The notes beneath the pieces are model-generated. The model was not told the DNA's origin, did not search any database, and saw only the letters and a list, made by a program, of their open reading frames with translations. Positions 27,182 to 37,101 of a stretch of DNA of 64,000 nt are shown one piece after another. A program made the position numbers and the translations under genes. Numbering within the stretch: position 1 is the stretch's first letter; each line of letters opens with the position of its first letter. Origin of the DNA: Nocardiopsis algeriensis (GTDB lineage Bacteria; Actinomycetota; Actinomycetes; Streptosporangiales; Streptosporangiaceae); assembly GCF_014203695.1 (NCBI RefSeq), contig NZ_JACHJO010000012.1, forward strand, positions 1-64,000. The letters run 5' to 3'.

Positions 27182-27745
27182 ATGCGGTTGACCCGGGTCA
27201 CGACGGCGGAACTGGACCGGCTGGAATTCCACGCGGTCCGGTCCGGCGAGCACGCGAAGGTCGCCGCCCAGCTCCTGGAGCTGGCCAACCAGGTCGACGC
27301 CGGGAGCGAGATCAGCCGCGCCGAGCTGTTCGTGCGCGCGGGTGAGCAGTGGGAGTTCACCCAGGAGTACGAGCGGGCCTGTGCCGCGTACCAGCGCGCG
27401 ATCGACGACGGCGCGGCCACCGTGGTCGACGCCCGTGCCCTGCGGGCCGGCGCGCTGCTCCACCTGGACGAGATCGGCCAGGCCTACGCCGAGTTCGAGC
27501 GCCTGGAGGCGGACGAGCCGAGCAGCCTGCAGACCTACCTGCACGTGGCCGAGTCGCTGTACGCCCACGACGACCTCGCCGGGGCGGAGCGCTGGGCGAC
27601 GGAGGGGGCGCGGCTCTTCCTCGACCAGGTCGGCGACCCCTACGTCGACGACCTGCTCCAGGAGCTGCTGCGCATCCGCTTCCGCATCCGGGCGGACCTC
27701 GGCCTGGCGGAGGACGCGCTGGACCGCTGCACCGACACGGACTGA
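27182..27745 (+). CDS. TPR-like helical repeat protein
   Basis: 187 residues, nearly all helical. The pairs FVRAGEQWEFTQEYERACAA, RALRAGALLHLDEIGQAYAE and YLHVAESLYAHDDLAGAERW read as tetratricopeptide-like repeats, so it is probably a protein-binding scaffold. No catalytic motif, signal or membrane segment. The start ATG 27182 has GGTAGGG upstream. It lies 35 bases after the NYN gene on the same strand and is probably in its operon. The next feature downstream is the cobalamin riboswitch. Confidence 0.78.
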   Translation: MRLTRVTTAELDRLEFHAVRSGEHAKVAAQLLELANQVDAGSEISRAELFVRAGEQWEFTQEYERACAAYQRAIDDGAATVVDARALRAGALLHLDEIGQAYAEFERLEADEPSSLQTYLHVAESLYAHDDLAGAERWATEGARLFLDQVGDPYVDDLLQELLRIRFRIRADLGLAEDALDRCTDTD

Positions 27746-27863
27746 CCGGCTCCGGCCCGGTTCCCGAGGCCTTTCGGCATGCCTGAAAACAGGGCAACAG
27801 GCCGCGGCGCGCCCTCATCTTGTGGCGGTGCCGTTCTCCTCCCACAAGATGTAGGATCGCTCC

Positions 27864-28034
27864 CGCTGGTGGTTCACCCCATTTCCGGGGTGAGGCAAGA
27901 GGGAACCCGGTGCGAATCCGGGACTGGCCCGCAGCGGTGAGTGGGAGCGAAGCCGTCACAGGCACTGGGACCTCCGAGGTCCTGGGAAGCGACGGACGTA
28001 GGTGGCCCACGAGTCCGAAGACCTGCCATCAGCG
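27864..28034 (+). promoter_or_regulatory. cobalamin (AdoCbl) riboswitch controlling nrdA-nrdB
   Basis: The B12 aptamer core is clear: GAGGGAACCCGGTGCGAATC, ACTGGCCCGCAGCGGTGAG, AGCCGTCACAGGCACTG, then GAGTCCGAAGACCTGCC at the 3' end. The closing stem pairs CGCTGGTGG (27864-27872) with CCATCAGCG (28026-28034). A short GCGCAC/GTGCGC hairpin and about 150 further bases lead to the nrdA start and would contain the switch output. Cobalamin binding is expected to lower expression of the class I ribonucleotide reductase. Confidence 0.95.
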
Positions 28035-28198
28035 CGCACCCAGAGTGCGCGTCGACGGGGCTTCGAGAGCGAGCCGCCGCGATCCGTTCCGGACGGCCGG
28101 GTACCCGGTACCGCGGTCCTCCGGTGTGTCTCGCGCCTGCCCGGCTTCTCGTCTCCCCGTCCCCCCGGGATCTCTTCCGACGAAGCTGGAGCCGCTGT

Positions 28199-30661
28199 AT
28201 GACCCTTGACGCCGAGGCCCTGCCCGCCTTCGCCCGCCCCACGGCCGAAGCGGGGCCCCCGTCCGCGCTCGACCGCATGGAGCGTGTCGTGGCGGAGGCC
28301 TGTGACGGGCTCCCCGGTACCTCGGCGGACAGGATCCTGGCCGAGGCCCGCCGCGGCCTCTACCCGGGCATTCCCGACGCCGAGGTGGAACTCGCCCTCG
28401 TCATGGCCGCCCGCAGTTACGTGGAGGCCGATCCGGACTACTCCCACGCCGCGGCCCGCCTGCTCCTGGACAAGCTGCGCCGCGAGGCCCTGACCTTCCT
28501 CGCCGGGGCCCCGGACACCGCCGGGCAGGCGGAGATGGCCGACCGCTACGCCTCCTACCTGGCCGCCTACGTCGAACGCGGTATCGCGCTGGGCCGGCTC
28601 GACCCCGCCCTGGCCGGGTTCGACCTGGACCGGCTCGGCCGCGCGCTGCGCCCCGAGCGCGACGGGCAGTTCACCTTTCTCGGTCTGCAGACCCTCTACG
28701 ACCGCTACTTCCTCCACGACGACGGGGTGCGCTACGAGCTGCCGCAGGCGTTCTTCATGCGGATCGCCATGGGGCTGGCCCTGCGCGAGGACGACCGCGA
28801 GGCCCGCGCGATCGAGTTCTACGAACTGCTGTCCTCGTTCGACTTCATGGCCTCCACCCCCACCCTGTTCAACGCCGGCACCACACGTCCGCAGCTGTCG
28901 TCGTGCTTCCTCACCACCGTCGGCGACGACCTCGAGTCCATCTTCCACAGCATCGGCAACAACGCGATGCTGTCCAAGTACTCGGGCGGCCTCGGCAACG
29001 ACTGGACCCCCGTCCGGGGCCTGGGGGCCCACATCCGCGGCACCAACGGCCGGAGCCAGGGTGTCGTGCCCTTCCTGAAGATCGCCAACGACACCGCCGT
29101 CGCGGTCAACCAGGGAGGAAAGCGGAAGGGGGCGGTGTGCGCGTATCTGGAGACGTGGCACGTCGACATCGAGGAGTTCCTCGACCTGCGCAAGAACACC
29201 GGTGACGACCGACGCCGGACCCACGACATGAACACCGCCAACTGGGTGCCGGACCTGTTCATGCAGCGCGTGGAGCAGGACGGGCAGTGGACGCTGTTCT
29301 CGCCCGACGAGGTCCCCGACCTGCACGACACGTACGGCACCGCGTTCGCCAAGGCCTACACCGCCTACGAGGCGGCCGCCGACGAGGGGCGGATCAAGGT
29401 GTTCAAGCGGGTCCGGGCCGTGGACCTGTGGCGGCGCATGCTGACGATGCTGTTCGAGACCGGGCATCCGTGGATCACGTTCAAGGACCCGTGCAACCTG
29501 CGCTCCCCCCAGCAGCACGTCGGTGTGGTCCACTCGTCCAACCTGTGCACCGAGATCACGCTCAACACCGACGCCGACGAGGTCGCCGTCTGCAACCTGG
29601 GCTCGGTCAACCTCGCGCGCCACGTCGGTCCCGAGGGCCTGGACGCCGAGCGGCTGCGCAGGACCGTCAGGACCGCCGTGCGCATGCTCGACAACGTCAT
29701 CGACGTGAACTTCTACACGATTCCGGAGGCGCGCCGCGCCAACATGCGCCACCGCCCCGTGGGCCTGGGGCTCATGGGCTTCCAGGACGCGCTGTTCACG
29801 CTGCGCCTGCCCTACGCCTCCCGGGACGCGGTGGACTTCGCCGACGAGAGCATGGAGCTGATCAGCTACCACGCCATCGAGGCGTCCGTGGACCTGGCCG
29901 CCGAGCGCGGCGCCTACGCGACCTTCGAAGGCTCGCTGTGGAGCCGGGGCGTCCTGCCGATCGACTCCGTGCAGCTGCTGGCCGAGGCGCGCGGCGGTGA
30001 GCCGGACATCGACCTCGGCCAGTCCCTGGACTGGGACTCCCTGCGCGAGCGCGTCAGGGCCACGGGGATGCGCAACTCCAACGTGATGGCCATCGCACCG
30101 ACCGCCACCATCGCCAACATCACCGGTGTCGGCCAGTCGATCGAGCCGGTCTACCGCAACCTGTACGTGAAGTCGAACATGTCCGGCGACTTCACCGTGG
30201 TCAACCCGCACCTGGTCCGAGACCTGCGCGAACGCGGTCTGTGGGACGAGGAGATGGTCTCCGACCTGAAGCTGCACGACGGCAGCCTCGGGGAGATCGC
30301 GAGGGTGCCCGACGACCTCAAGGCGCTCTACGCCACCGCGTTCGAGATCGACCCCGAGTGGCTGGTGGACGCCGCGGCCCGCCGCCAGAAGTGGATCGAC
30401 CAGGCCCAGTCGCTGAACCTGTACATGGCCGAGCCGAGCGGACGCAAGCTCGACGCCCTCTACCGCCGGGCGTGGCGCTCCGGTCTCAAGACCACCTACT
30501 ACCTGCGCTCGCAGAGTGCCACGCACGTGGAGAAGAGCACGCTCAAGGGCACCGACGGCCGCCTGAACGCGGTGTCGGCCGCCCCCGCGCCGGTCCCCGC
30601 GGACCCGGCCCCGGGCGCGGCCTGCTCGATCGACGACCCCGAGTGCGAAGCCTGCCAGTGA
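28199..30661 (+). CDS. nrdA: class I ribonucleoside-diphosphate reductase, large subunit
   Basis: The catalytic subunit turns ribonucleotides into deoxyribonucleotides; 820 residues. It has the substrate-reduction cysteines Cys236 (QLSSCF) and Cys465 ([10 protein letters not shown]), the thiyl Cys450 in NLCTEI with Glu452 beside it, and C-terminal shuttle cysteines in [12 protein letters not shown]. The N-terminal ~100 residues hold only a partial or divergent ATP-cone ([16 protein letters not shown]), so dATP control may be weakened. The start ATG 28199 has GGAG 8 bases upstream. The B12 riboswitch upstream and nrdB 85 bases downstream show a two-gene operon that works without cobalamin. Confidence 0.95.
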   Translation: MTLDAEALPAFARPTAEAGPPSALDRMERVVAEACDGLPGTSADRILAEARRGLYPGIPDAEVELALVMAARSYVEADPDYSHAAARLLLDKLRREALTFLAGAPDTAGQAEMADRYASYLAAYVERGIALGRLDPALAGFDLDRLGRALRPERDGQFTFLGLQTLYDRYFLHDDGVRYELPQAFFMRIAMGLALREDDREARAIEFYELLSSFDFMASTPTLFNAGTTRPQLSSCFLTTVGDDLESIFHSIGNNAMLSKYSGGLGNDWTPVRGLGAHIRGTNGRSQGVVPFLKIANDTAVAVNQGGKRKGAVCAYLETWHVDIEEFLDLRKNTGDDRRRTHDMNTANWVPDLFMQRVEQDGQWTLFSPDEVPDLHDTYGTAFAKAYTAYEAAADEGRIKVFKRVRAVDLWRRMLTMLFETGHPWITFKDPCNLRSPQQHVGVVHSSNLCTEITLNTDADEVAVCNLGSVNLARHVGPEGLDAERLRRTVRTAVRMLDNVIDVNFYTIPEARRANMRHRPVGLGLMGFQDALFTLRLPYASRDAVDFADESMELISYHAIEASVDLAAERGAYATFEGSLWSRGVLPIDSVQLLAEARGGEPDIDLGQSLDWDSLRERVRATGMRNSNVMAIAPTATIANITGVGQSIEPVYRNLYVKSNMSGDFTVVNPHLVRDLRERGLWDEEMVSDLKLHDGSLGEIARVPDDLKALYATAFEIDPEWLVDAAARRQKWIDQAQSLNLYMAEPSGRKLDALYRRAWRSGLKTTYYLRSQSATHVEKSTLKGTDGRLNAVSAAPAPVPADPAPGAACSIDDPECEACQ

Positions 30662-30745
30662 CCCTCCGGCCGTGCGGGCCGTCCGCCCCTCCGCGGACGG
30701 CCCCGGCCGCTCGACCCCGGCCCCGGCCGGGAAAGGAAGGACACC

Positions 30746-31828
30746 ATGACCGCGACCACCGAGAACCCCGCGGGTACGGGCAGCGGCCTGGGCGAGATCG
30801 ACCGCGACGCGGCGCGCATCGGCGTCGACGACAAGGCGATGATCAACGCCCGGGCCGACGTCAACCAGCTCCTCCCGCTCAAGTACACCTGGGCGTGGGA
30901 CAAGTACCTCGCCGGCTGCAACAACCACTGGATGCCGACCGAGGTCGCCATGCAGGCCGACATCGCGCTCTGGAAGTCGCGCGACGGCCTCACCGAGGAC
31001 GAGCGGCTCATGCTCAAGCGCAACCTGGGCTTCTTCGCCACCGCGGAGTCGCTGGTGGCCAACAACATCGTCCTGGCGGTGTACCGGCAGCTCACCAACC
31101 CCGAGTGCCGCCAGTACCTGCTGCGCCAGGCGTTCGAGGAGGCCGTGCACACGCACACCTTCCAGTACATCTGCGAGAGCCTCGGCCTGGACGAGGGCGA
31201 GCTTTTCAACATGTACCGCGAGGTGCCGTCCATCACCGCCAAGGACGCCTGGGCGCTCGAGTACACGCGGAACCTGGAGGACCCCGGGTTCCGCACGGGC
31301 ACACCGGAGGCCGACCAGGCGTTCCTGCGCGACCTGGTGGCGTTCTACGTGGTGTTCGAGGGGATGTGGTTCTACACGGGGTTCGCGCAGATCCTGTCGC
31401 TGGGCCGGCGCAACAAGATGGTGGGTATCGCCGAGCAGTACCAGTACATCCTGCGCGACGAGTCGATCCACCTGAACTTCGGCATCGACGTGATCAACCA
31501 GATCAAGATCGAGAATCCGCACCTGTGGACGCCGGAGTTCCGGGCGGAGGTGCGGCAGATGCTCGTGGAGGCGTGCGAGCTGGAGGTCGCCTACGGCCGC
31601 GAGACGATGCCGCGGGGCGTGCTGGGGCTCAACGCGCAGCTGTGCGAGCAGTACATGCGCTTCATCACCGACCGCCGTGCCGAGCAGATCGGCCTGGAGC
31701 CCGTCTTCGGGGAGACGGAGAACCCGTTCCCGTGGATGAGTGAGGTGATGGACCTGCAGAAGGAGAAGAACTTCTTCGAGACCCGCGTGATCGAGTACCA
31801 GAGCGGCGGCGGCCTCGACTGGGACTGA
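30746..31828 (+). CDS. nrdB: ribonucleotide reductase small subunit, class Ic type
   Basis: 360 residues, a ferritin-like radical-generating partner of NrdA. Metal ligands are Glu101, Glu132, His135, Glu205, Glu239 and His242 (in [39 protein letters not shown]). Four residues after His135, where class Ia enzymes have the radical tyrosine, there is Phe139. Glu101 replaces the usual aspartate ligand. Both features match Chlamydia trachomatis R2, the class Ic type that uses a Mn(IV)/Fe(III) pair, with a constant offset of 12 in residue numbers. The C-terminus [16 protein letters not shown] ([12 protein letters not shown]) also fits that group. The start ATG 30746 has GGAAGGA. Confidence 0.95.
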   Translation: MTATTENPAGTGSGLGEIDRDAARIGVDDKAMINARADVNQLLPLKYTWAWDKYLAGCNNHWMPTEVAMQADIALWKSRDGLTEDERLMLKRNLGFFATAESLVANNIVLAVYRQLTNPECRQYLLRQAFEEAVHTHTFQYICESLGLDEGELFNMYREVPSITAKDAWALEYTRNLEDPGFRTGTPEADQAFLRDLVAFYVVFEGMWFYTGFAQILSLGRRNKMVGIAEQYQYILRDESIHLNFGIDVINQIKIENPHLWTPEFRAEVRQMLVEACELEVAYGRETMPRGVLGLNAQLCEQYMRFITDRRAEQIGLEPVFGETENPFPWMSEVMDLQKEKNFFETRVIEYQSGGGLDWD

Positions 31829-31838
31829 GCGGGGCCGA

Positions 31839-31871
31839 GGGGCGGTCCGGACCGGTGGTCCGGGCCGCCCC
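31839..31871 (+). terminator. terminator after nrdB
   Basis: GGGGCGGTCCGGACC and GGTCCGGGCCGCCCC form a 15-bp stem with one G-T pair and a 3-base loop, 10 bases beyond the nrdB stop. Confidence 0.8.
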
Positions 31872-32133
31872 CGCGTTGCGGCGGAACAGGAGGGACGGAT
31901 ACCGGGAACGGCAAAAAGATTCGATCATCGGATACATCCCTTGTCCGGAAGGACATATGTCACGCTCCGGATCTGGCCGGGGGGACAACCGGTGCCGACC
32001 AAGGACTCGATGCGGTCTCGAACATGCGCTTTTCCCCATAAGAGCCTCGCCAGTGGACAAATAAGGCTCGCGGGCCGGGCTGGATCCGCAAGGAACATGT
32101 GCGCGTCGGCGCACACGGCAACGGAGAGGGGAA

Positions 32134-33690
32134 ATGCCCGTGAACGAGTCCATGCTCTGGTCGGTCGCCACCTTCGGCGTCTATCTCGCCGCGATGGTGG
32201 CCATCGGCCTGTGGGCCTACAGACGCACGGTCTCCCAGTCGGACTTCGTTCTCGGAGGACGGCAGCTCAACAGCTGGGTGGCGGGACTGAGCGCCAACGC
32301 CAGCGACTTCAGCGGATGGCTCCTGCTCGGCCTGCCCGGTGCCGTCTACGTCTCCGGCCTCGGCGAGGCCTGGATCGCCGTCGGCCTGGCCTGCGGATTC
32401 GCGGGCAGCTGGATCCTGCTGGCCCCGCGCCTGCGCGTGTACACCCAGAGGGTCACCGACGCGCGGACGGGCGGCGACTCCGACTCGCTGACTCTCTCCT
32501 CGTTCCTGGAGAACCGTTTCGACGACCCCACCCGCCTGCTGCGCGGCGTCTCGGCGGTCCTCATCATCGTCTTCTACTTCTTCTACGTCGCCTCCGGCCT
32601 GGTCGCCATGGCCGCCCTGTTCGACCAGGTCTTCGGGCTCGACCCGGCCCCCGCCATCGGCATCGGCGTCGGCATCGTCGTGCTCTACACCGTGCTCGGC
32701 GGCTTCCTCGCCGTGTCCTTCACCGACGTGGTGCAGGCAGCCATGATGTGGCTGGCCCTGCTGATCGTGCCCGTCCTGGCCATCACCGCCCTGGGCGGAT
32801 TCGGCGGTCTCACCGACGGCGTCGCCGCCAAGAGCGACGGCCTGCTCTCGGCGGTCGGCGGCACCTCCCTCGACGCCGATCTCGGACAGTGGGTCTCCAC
32901 CGACACCCTCGGCTGGGTCGTCATCGTCTCGGGCCTGGCCTGGGGCCTGGGCTACTTCGGCCAGCCGCACATCCTCGCGCGCTACATGGGCATCCGCTCC
33001 GCCAAGGACATCCCCAAGGCCGCCGCGATCAGTGTGACCTGGGCGGTCACCGCCATGGCACTGGCCGTCGCGGTCGGCTTCATCGGCATCGCCTACTTCG
33101 ACACCCCGCTCGGCAACCCCGAGCAGGTCTTCCCGCAGCTCATCGAGGCGCTCTCGCACCCGCTGGTGGCCGGGGTGCTGCTCGCCGCCATCCTCGCCGC
33201 CGTCATGAGCACCGCCGACTCCCAGCTCCTGGTGGCCGCCTCCGCCCTCACCGAGGACGGCTACCGGGCCTTCGTGAACCGGGACGCCGACCCGAAGGTC
33301 CTGCTGTGGGTCAGCCGGGTCACGGTGGTCGCCGTCGCCCTGGCCGCCGCGGCCATCGCCCTGTGGGGCGACGCGTCCGTCATGGACCTCGTCGGCTACG
33401 CCTGGGCGGGCTTCGGCGCCGGCTTCGGCCCGGTGCTGCTGCTCGCGGTGTTCTGGAAGCGCATGACCTGGGCGGGTGCCCTCGCCGGGATGATCGCGGG
33501 CGGGGCGACCGCCATCGCGTGGGACGTCCTCGACGAGCGGGTCCTGGGCACAGGCCTGTACGCCATGGTCCCGGCCGTCGCGCTGAGCCTTGTCGCGATC
33601 GTCGTCTTCAACGGCCTGGCCAGGCCCTCCAGGCAGATGGTGGAGGACTTCGACCGCGTCGAGGCGGAGGTCAAGGGCGCCGAGGTCTGA
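32134..33690 (+). CDS. putP: sodium/proline symporter
   Basis: A sodium:solute symporter of the PutP branch, 518 residues with about 13 membrane helices; it imports proline using the sodium gradient. PutP landmarks are SQSDFVLGGRQLNSWVAGLS, NASDFSGWLLLGLPG in helix 2 (sodium/proline contact), YFGQPHILARYMGIRS and VMSTADSQLLVAASALTEDG. The start ATG 32134 has GGAG 7 bases upstream. It is a single gene closed by a strong terminator. The 262 bases before it are AT-richer and probably hold a regulated promoter. Proline could serve osmoprotection or nutrition; no put catabolic genes are near. Confidence 0.92.
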   Translation: MPVNESMLWSVATFGVYLAAMVAIGLWAYRRTVSQSDFVLGGRQLNSWVAGLSANASDFSGWLLLGLPGAVYVSGLGEAWIAVGLACGFAGSWILLAPRLRVYTQRVTDARTGGDSDSLTLSSFLENRFDDPTRLLRGVSAVLIIVFYFFYVASGLVAMAALFDQVFGLDPAPAIGIGVGIVVLYTVLGGFLAVSFTDVVQAAMMWLALLIVPVLAITALGGFGGLTDGVAAKSDGLLSAVGGTSLDADLGQWVSTDTLGWVVIVSGLAWGLGYFGQPHILARYMGIRSAKDIPKAAAISVTWAVTAMALAVAVGFIGIAYFDTPLGNPEQVFPQLIEALSHPLVAGVLLAAILAAVMSTADSQLLVAASALTEDGYRAFVNRDADPKVLLWVSRVTVVAVALAAAAIALWGDASVMDLVGYAWAGFGAGFGPVLLLAVFWKRMTWAGALAGMIAGGATAIAWDVLDERVLGTGLYAMVPAVALSLVAIVVFNGLARPSRQMVEDFDRVEAEVKGAEV

Positions 33691-33702
33691 TCCCCCTGTG
33701 CT

Positions 33703-33743
33703 GCCCGGGGCCCGCATCGCACGGGCCCCGGGCACACCTTTTT
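33703..33743 (+). terminator. terminator after putP
   Basis: GCCCGGGGCCCG and CGGGCCCCGGGC form a perfect 12-bp stem with a 7-base loop, followed by a T tract at 33739-33743. Confidence 0.92.
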
Positions 33744-33842
33744 GTCTTCTGGTGTGACGTGGGGATACTCCTGGGGTCGGAGACTGGTCTGTGCCCTTTT
33801 TCCGCACTGGCGTGACTTGGGAGGGAACGGTAGAACGGTGGC

Positions 33843-34502
33843 ATGCCGTCACCGATCGAACACTCGGCCGCCTGGTCGCGGACCGACGTCCTCCAGGGCC
33901 TCGGCCTGGGCGCGCTCCTCCCCGAGCCCGGTGGCTACCGCCTGGAGGCCGGGGAGGCCGTGGCGGAGGGGGCGGAGCACCACTTCACCCGGTTCAGCGT
34001 CCGGACCGACCTGGCGTGGGCGACCCGCGAGGTGCGCGTCGAGGTCCTGTCCGCCCGAGGGCCGCGGACGCTCCTCCTCTCCATGCGCGGCGGGCACTGG
34101 ACCGGTACCGACGGGCAGCCCCTCCCCGAACTGGTCGGCTGCCTGGACGCCGACGTCGCGGCCACCCCCCTCACCAACACGCTGCCCATCCGCCGCCTGG
34201 GGCTGCGGCCCGGCGAGTACCGCGACATCGCGGTGGCCTGGATCGACATCCCCTCGCTGCGGGTGCGCCGCGTCCGCCAGCGCTACACCCGCCACCCCGC
34301 CGAGGACGGGCTGGAGCGCTACACCTACCGCGACCCCCTCCACGGGGAGTACCTGCTCACGGTGGACGGCGACGGGCTCGTCGTCGACTACGAGCGCTTC
34401 GCGCGCCGCATCGCCGGTGATGCCCCCGATACACGCAGGAAACACGCCGAGCGGGATAATTGGACGGGTACGAGCACCGCATCGACGAGGGAACGCACGT
34501 GA
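33843..34502 (+). CDS. putative glycolipid-binding domain protein (DUF1089 type)
   Basis: 219 residues matching the putative glycolipid-binding family (DUF1089). The family core is strand-rich: FTRFSVRTDLAWATREVRVE, LSMRGGHWTGTDGQPLPELV, GCLDADVAATPLTNTLPIRR and WIDIPSLRVRRVRQRYTRH, then YRDPLHGEYLLTVDGDGLVV. The last ~25 residues are a polar tail absent from most relatives. It is soluble, without a signal peptide. The start is ATG 33843. Its stop overlaps the GTG start of nadE (GTGA), so the two are translationally coupled, though no functional link is obvious. Confidence 0.85.
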   Translation: MPSPIEHSAAWSRTDVLQGLGLGALLPEPGGYRLEAGEAVAEGAEHHFTRFSVRTDLAWATREVRVEVLSARGPRTLLLSMRGGHWTGTDGQPLPELVGCLDADVAATPLTNTLPIRRLGLRPGEYRDIAVAWIDIPSLRVRRVRQRYTRHPAEDGLERYTYRDPLHGEYLLTVDGDGLVVDYERFARRIAGDAPDTRRKHAERDNWTGTSTASTRERT

Positions 34503-35329
34503 CCGGTACCGAACTGAGCCAGGCCCGACGCGAGATCATCCGCGACCTCGGGGTCGCCGCGTCCTTCGACGTGCACGCCGAGATCGAGCGGCGCACCGCC
34601 TTCCTCGCTGAGCGCCTGACCGCCACCGGATCCGGGGCCCTGGTCCTGGGCATCAGCGGGGGCGTGGACTCCCTCACCGCGGGCCGCCTGTGCCGCCTGG
34701 CGGTGGACCGCGTCCGCGCCGGAGGAGGCAGCGCCGAGTACGTCGCCATGCGCCTGCCCTACGGCACCCAGAAGGACGAGGACGACGCGGCCCGCGCCAC
34801 GGCGTTCACCGAGCCCGACCTCTGCCTCACCGTCGACGTGCGGCCCGCCACCGACGCCATGGCCGCCTCCCTGCGCGAGGCGGGCATGGGGTACACCGGC
34901 GGGGCCTCGGAGGACTTCGTCCTCGGCAACGTCAAGGCCCGCCAGCGGATGATCGCCCAGTACGCGGTCTCCGGCGGCCTGGGCGGCCTGGTCGTGGGCA
35001 CCGACCACGCGGCCGAGGCGGTCACCGGGTTCTTCACCAAGTACGGCGACGGCGGGGTGGACATCGTCCCGCTCGCCGGGCTGACCAAGCGCCGGGTGCG
35101 CGCGCTCGTCGCCGAGCTCGGCGCGCCGGAGGACCTGGTGCACAAGGTGCCGACCGCCGACCTGGAGTCGCTCTCCCCGCAGAAGCCGGACGAGGAGGCC
35201 CTCGGTCTGACATACGATCAGATCGACGACTTCCTGGAGGGTCTGCCCGTGTCCGCCGAGGTCGAGGAGACCCTGGTGGCGCGCTACCGCGCCACGGCGC
35301 ACAAGCGCTCCGTGCCCACAGCTCCCTAG
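34499..35329 (+). CDS. nadE: ammonia-dependent NAD+ synthetase
   Basis: NadE adenylates and amidates deamido-NAD to make NAD+. At 276 residues it has the size of the E. coli-type enzyme, with no glutaminase domain, so it uses free ammonia. It has the PP-loop LGISGGVDSLTAG (SGGxDS), VAMRLPYGTQKDEDDAA, GNVKARQRMIAQY, GTDHAAEAVTGFFTKYGDGG and VHKVPTADLE. I chose GTG 34499 because it overlaps the previous stop and gives the family length; an upstream TTG at 34460 is in frame but lies inside the previous gene. Confidence 0.95.
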   Translation: MTGTELSQARREIIRDLGVAASFDVHAEIERRTAFLAERLTATGSGALVLGISGGVDSLTAGRLCRLAVDRVRAGGGSAEYVAMRLPYGTQKDEDDAARATAFTEPDLCLTVDVRPATDAMAASLREAGMGYTGGASEDFVLGNVKARQRMIAQYAVSGGLGGLVVGTDHAAEAVTGFFTKYGDGGVDIVPLAGLTKRRVRALVAELGAPEDLVHKVPTADLESLSPQKPDEEALGLTYDQIDDFLEGLPVSAEVEETLVARYRATAHKRSVPTAP

Positions 35330-35702
35330 AGTGTGTCCGGCTTCCGTCCGAACTTCGGTGGTCTTGCTCCTGGAGGCAGGATCACGGGCATGGGGTGGGC
35401 CTGCTCGGCCGCAGCGTGCCCTCGCTCCGGCTCCTCGGCGGGGCATGGTGGTGCGTGCACCACCGTCCGGGGTCGGGTGGGCTGCCCTCCGTAACGGGGG
35501 GCCCGATCCATCGCGTACACCCGTCGGTAACCCCTAGGGTCGTACTCGACGGCGCGGACACCCGGTCCCCCCGGCCCTCGGTGCACCCTCGGCAGGGCGC
35601 GCAGGCGTGTCGTCATCCCCTCATCCCGGTCAGCGCGGCAGGCACGGACACCAGTGTGTCCGCGGCCGCGCCCGCCGGAACACCTCCGAGGAGCAGCCAC
35701 CG
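35330..35702. other. intergenic between nadE and an acyltransferase gene
   Basis: 373 bases with no convincing frame. It should contain the promoter of the next gene. I see no clear hairpin or other element. Confidence 0.4.
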
Positions 35703-37022
35703 ATGACCGCCACCACGGAAACCGGCCCTTGGCATACGCCGCCGGTGCATTCAGTTCCCGCCCCCGTCCGGCCCGGGGCGGAGCGGCCGCCCGGCCGGGA
35801 CCGCTTCCTCGACGCCGTTCGGCTGCTGGTCATGGTCCTGGTGGTCGTGCAGCACTGGTGGCTTCCGGTCCTGGTCCAGCAGCAGGACGGCCTGGAGGCC
35901 GGCAGCGTGCTCGCCACCGAGGGCGGGTTCCTGCTGACCTGGGTCGCCCAGGTCATGCCCCTGATCTTCTTCGTGGGCGGTGCGGCCAACCTCATCAGCT
36001 GGCGGTCGGCCTCCGCCAAGGGGGTCCCGGCGGGGACCTGGTTCGCCCGCAGACTGCGCCGACTCGCCTGGCCGGTGGTCCCGCTGGCGCTGGTGTGGAT
36101 CGTGTCCTGCCACGTGCTGGTGCTGATGGGGGCCCCGGTGCAGCCGGTGCTGGTCGGCGCGGGTGCGGCCGGCATGGTGCTGTGGTTCCTGGCGGCCTAC
36201 GTGCTCGTGGTCGTGTCGACCCCGGTACTGGCGCGGGCCCAGGAGCGGTTCGGGTGGCTGGTCCCGGCGGCGCTGCTGACCGGTGCGGTCGCCGTCGACC
36301 TGGTGCGCTTCACCACCGGCGCCGACTGGGTCGGCTACCTGAACGTCGCGTTCGTCTGGTTGGGCGTGCACCAGCTGGGCTTCTGCTACGCGACCACCGG
36401 GATCCGCCGCCGGTACGCGGTGGCGCTGGCCGTGACCGGCGCGGCCGCCGCGGTGCTGCTGACGGTGTTCGGGCCCTACTCCGCGAACATGACGGGGGTG
36501 TTCGCCGCGGAGGACTCCAACGTGGCCCCGCCGACCCTGGTCCTGGCCGCACTCGGCTCGATGCAGGTGGGTGTCGCCGCACTGCTGCGGGACCGCGTCT
36601 CGGCCTGGGTGAACCGGCCCGGACCGGCCCGGCTGCTGGACCGGATCTGCCCGCAGCTGATGACGGTCTACCTGTGGCACATGCTGCCCATCAGCGTGGT
36701 CGCGGGCGTCCTGGTCTACGGCCTCGAGATCAACACCCCCGAGCCGATGACCGGCCTGTGGCTGCTGTGGGGCGTCCTGGGTGTCGCGGTCCTGGTGCCG
36801 ATGGTGGTCCCGCTGGCGCACTGGGCGATGCGGTTCGAGACCCCGCCGCGTGCCCTGGAGGGCTCCCCGGGGCTGCCGCGGGCCCTGGCCGCGGCGGCGC
36901 TGGTCGCCGGAGGTCTGCTGCTGCTCACCGTGTCCGGCCTCGGGGTCGGGTGGATGCCCCTGCTGGGCCTGCTCGCGGTCCTGTCCGGTCTGCTGCTGAC
37001 CCGGGCGCTGCGCAGGGCGTGA
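35703..37022 (+). CDS. acyltransferase-3 family membrane protein
   Basis: 439 residues with about ten membrane helices. It opens with a proline-rich tail, then RDRFLDAVRLLVMVLVVVQH, the AT3-family start with Arg and the conserved catalytic-type His of helix 1. Then QVMPLIFFVGGAANLISW, FARRLRRLAWPVVPLALVWI and YLWHMLPISVV follow. Such proteins move acyl groups onto carbohydrates, lipids or antibiotics at the membrane. The acceptor is unknown. The start ATG 35703 has GAGGAG 10 bases upstream. It is followed on the same strand by a hydrolase gene (79-base gap). Confidence 0.85.
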   Translation: MTATTETGPWHTPPVHSVPAPVRPGAERPPGRDRFLDAVRLLVMVLVVVQHWWLPVLVQQQDGLEAGSVLATEGGFLLTWVAQVMPLIFFVGGAANLISWRSASAKGVPAGTWFARRLRRLAWPVVPLALVWIVSCHVLVLMGAPVQPVLVGAGAAGMVLWFLAAYVLVVVSTPVLARAQERFGWLVPAALLTGAVAVDLVRFTTGADWVGYLNVAFVWLGVHQLGFCYATTGIRRRYAVALAVTGAAAAVLLTVFGPYSANMTGVFAAEDSNVAPPTLVLAALGSMQVGVAALLRDRVSAWVNRPGPARLLDRICPQLMTVYLWHMLPISVVAGVLVYGLEINTPEPMTGLWLLWGVLGVAVLVPMVVPLAHWAMRFETPPRALEGSPGLPRALAAAALVAGGLLLLTVSGLGVGWMPLLGLLAVLSGLLLTRALRRA

Positions 37023-37101
37023 CGGTCGTCCCGAGAACGGATCCGCCCGCGACCGGCCGTGCGTGCGGTGTCGGGCGGCCGTCCCGCGGTAGACAGTCGA
37101 T

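Noticed and set aside
27956-31522. Very long open frame (over 1,100 codons) antisense to nrdA-nrdB
   Set aside because: It is a product of GC-rich third positions opposite two certain genes; it has no ribosome site or domain.
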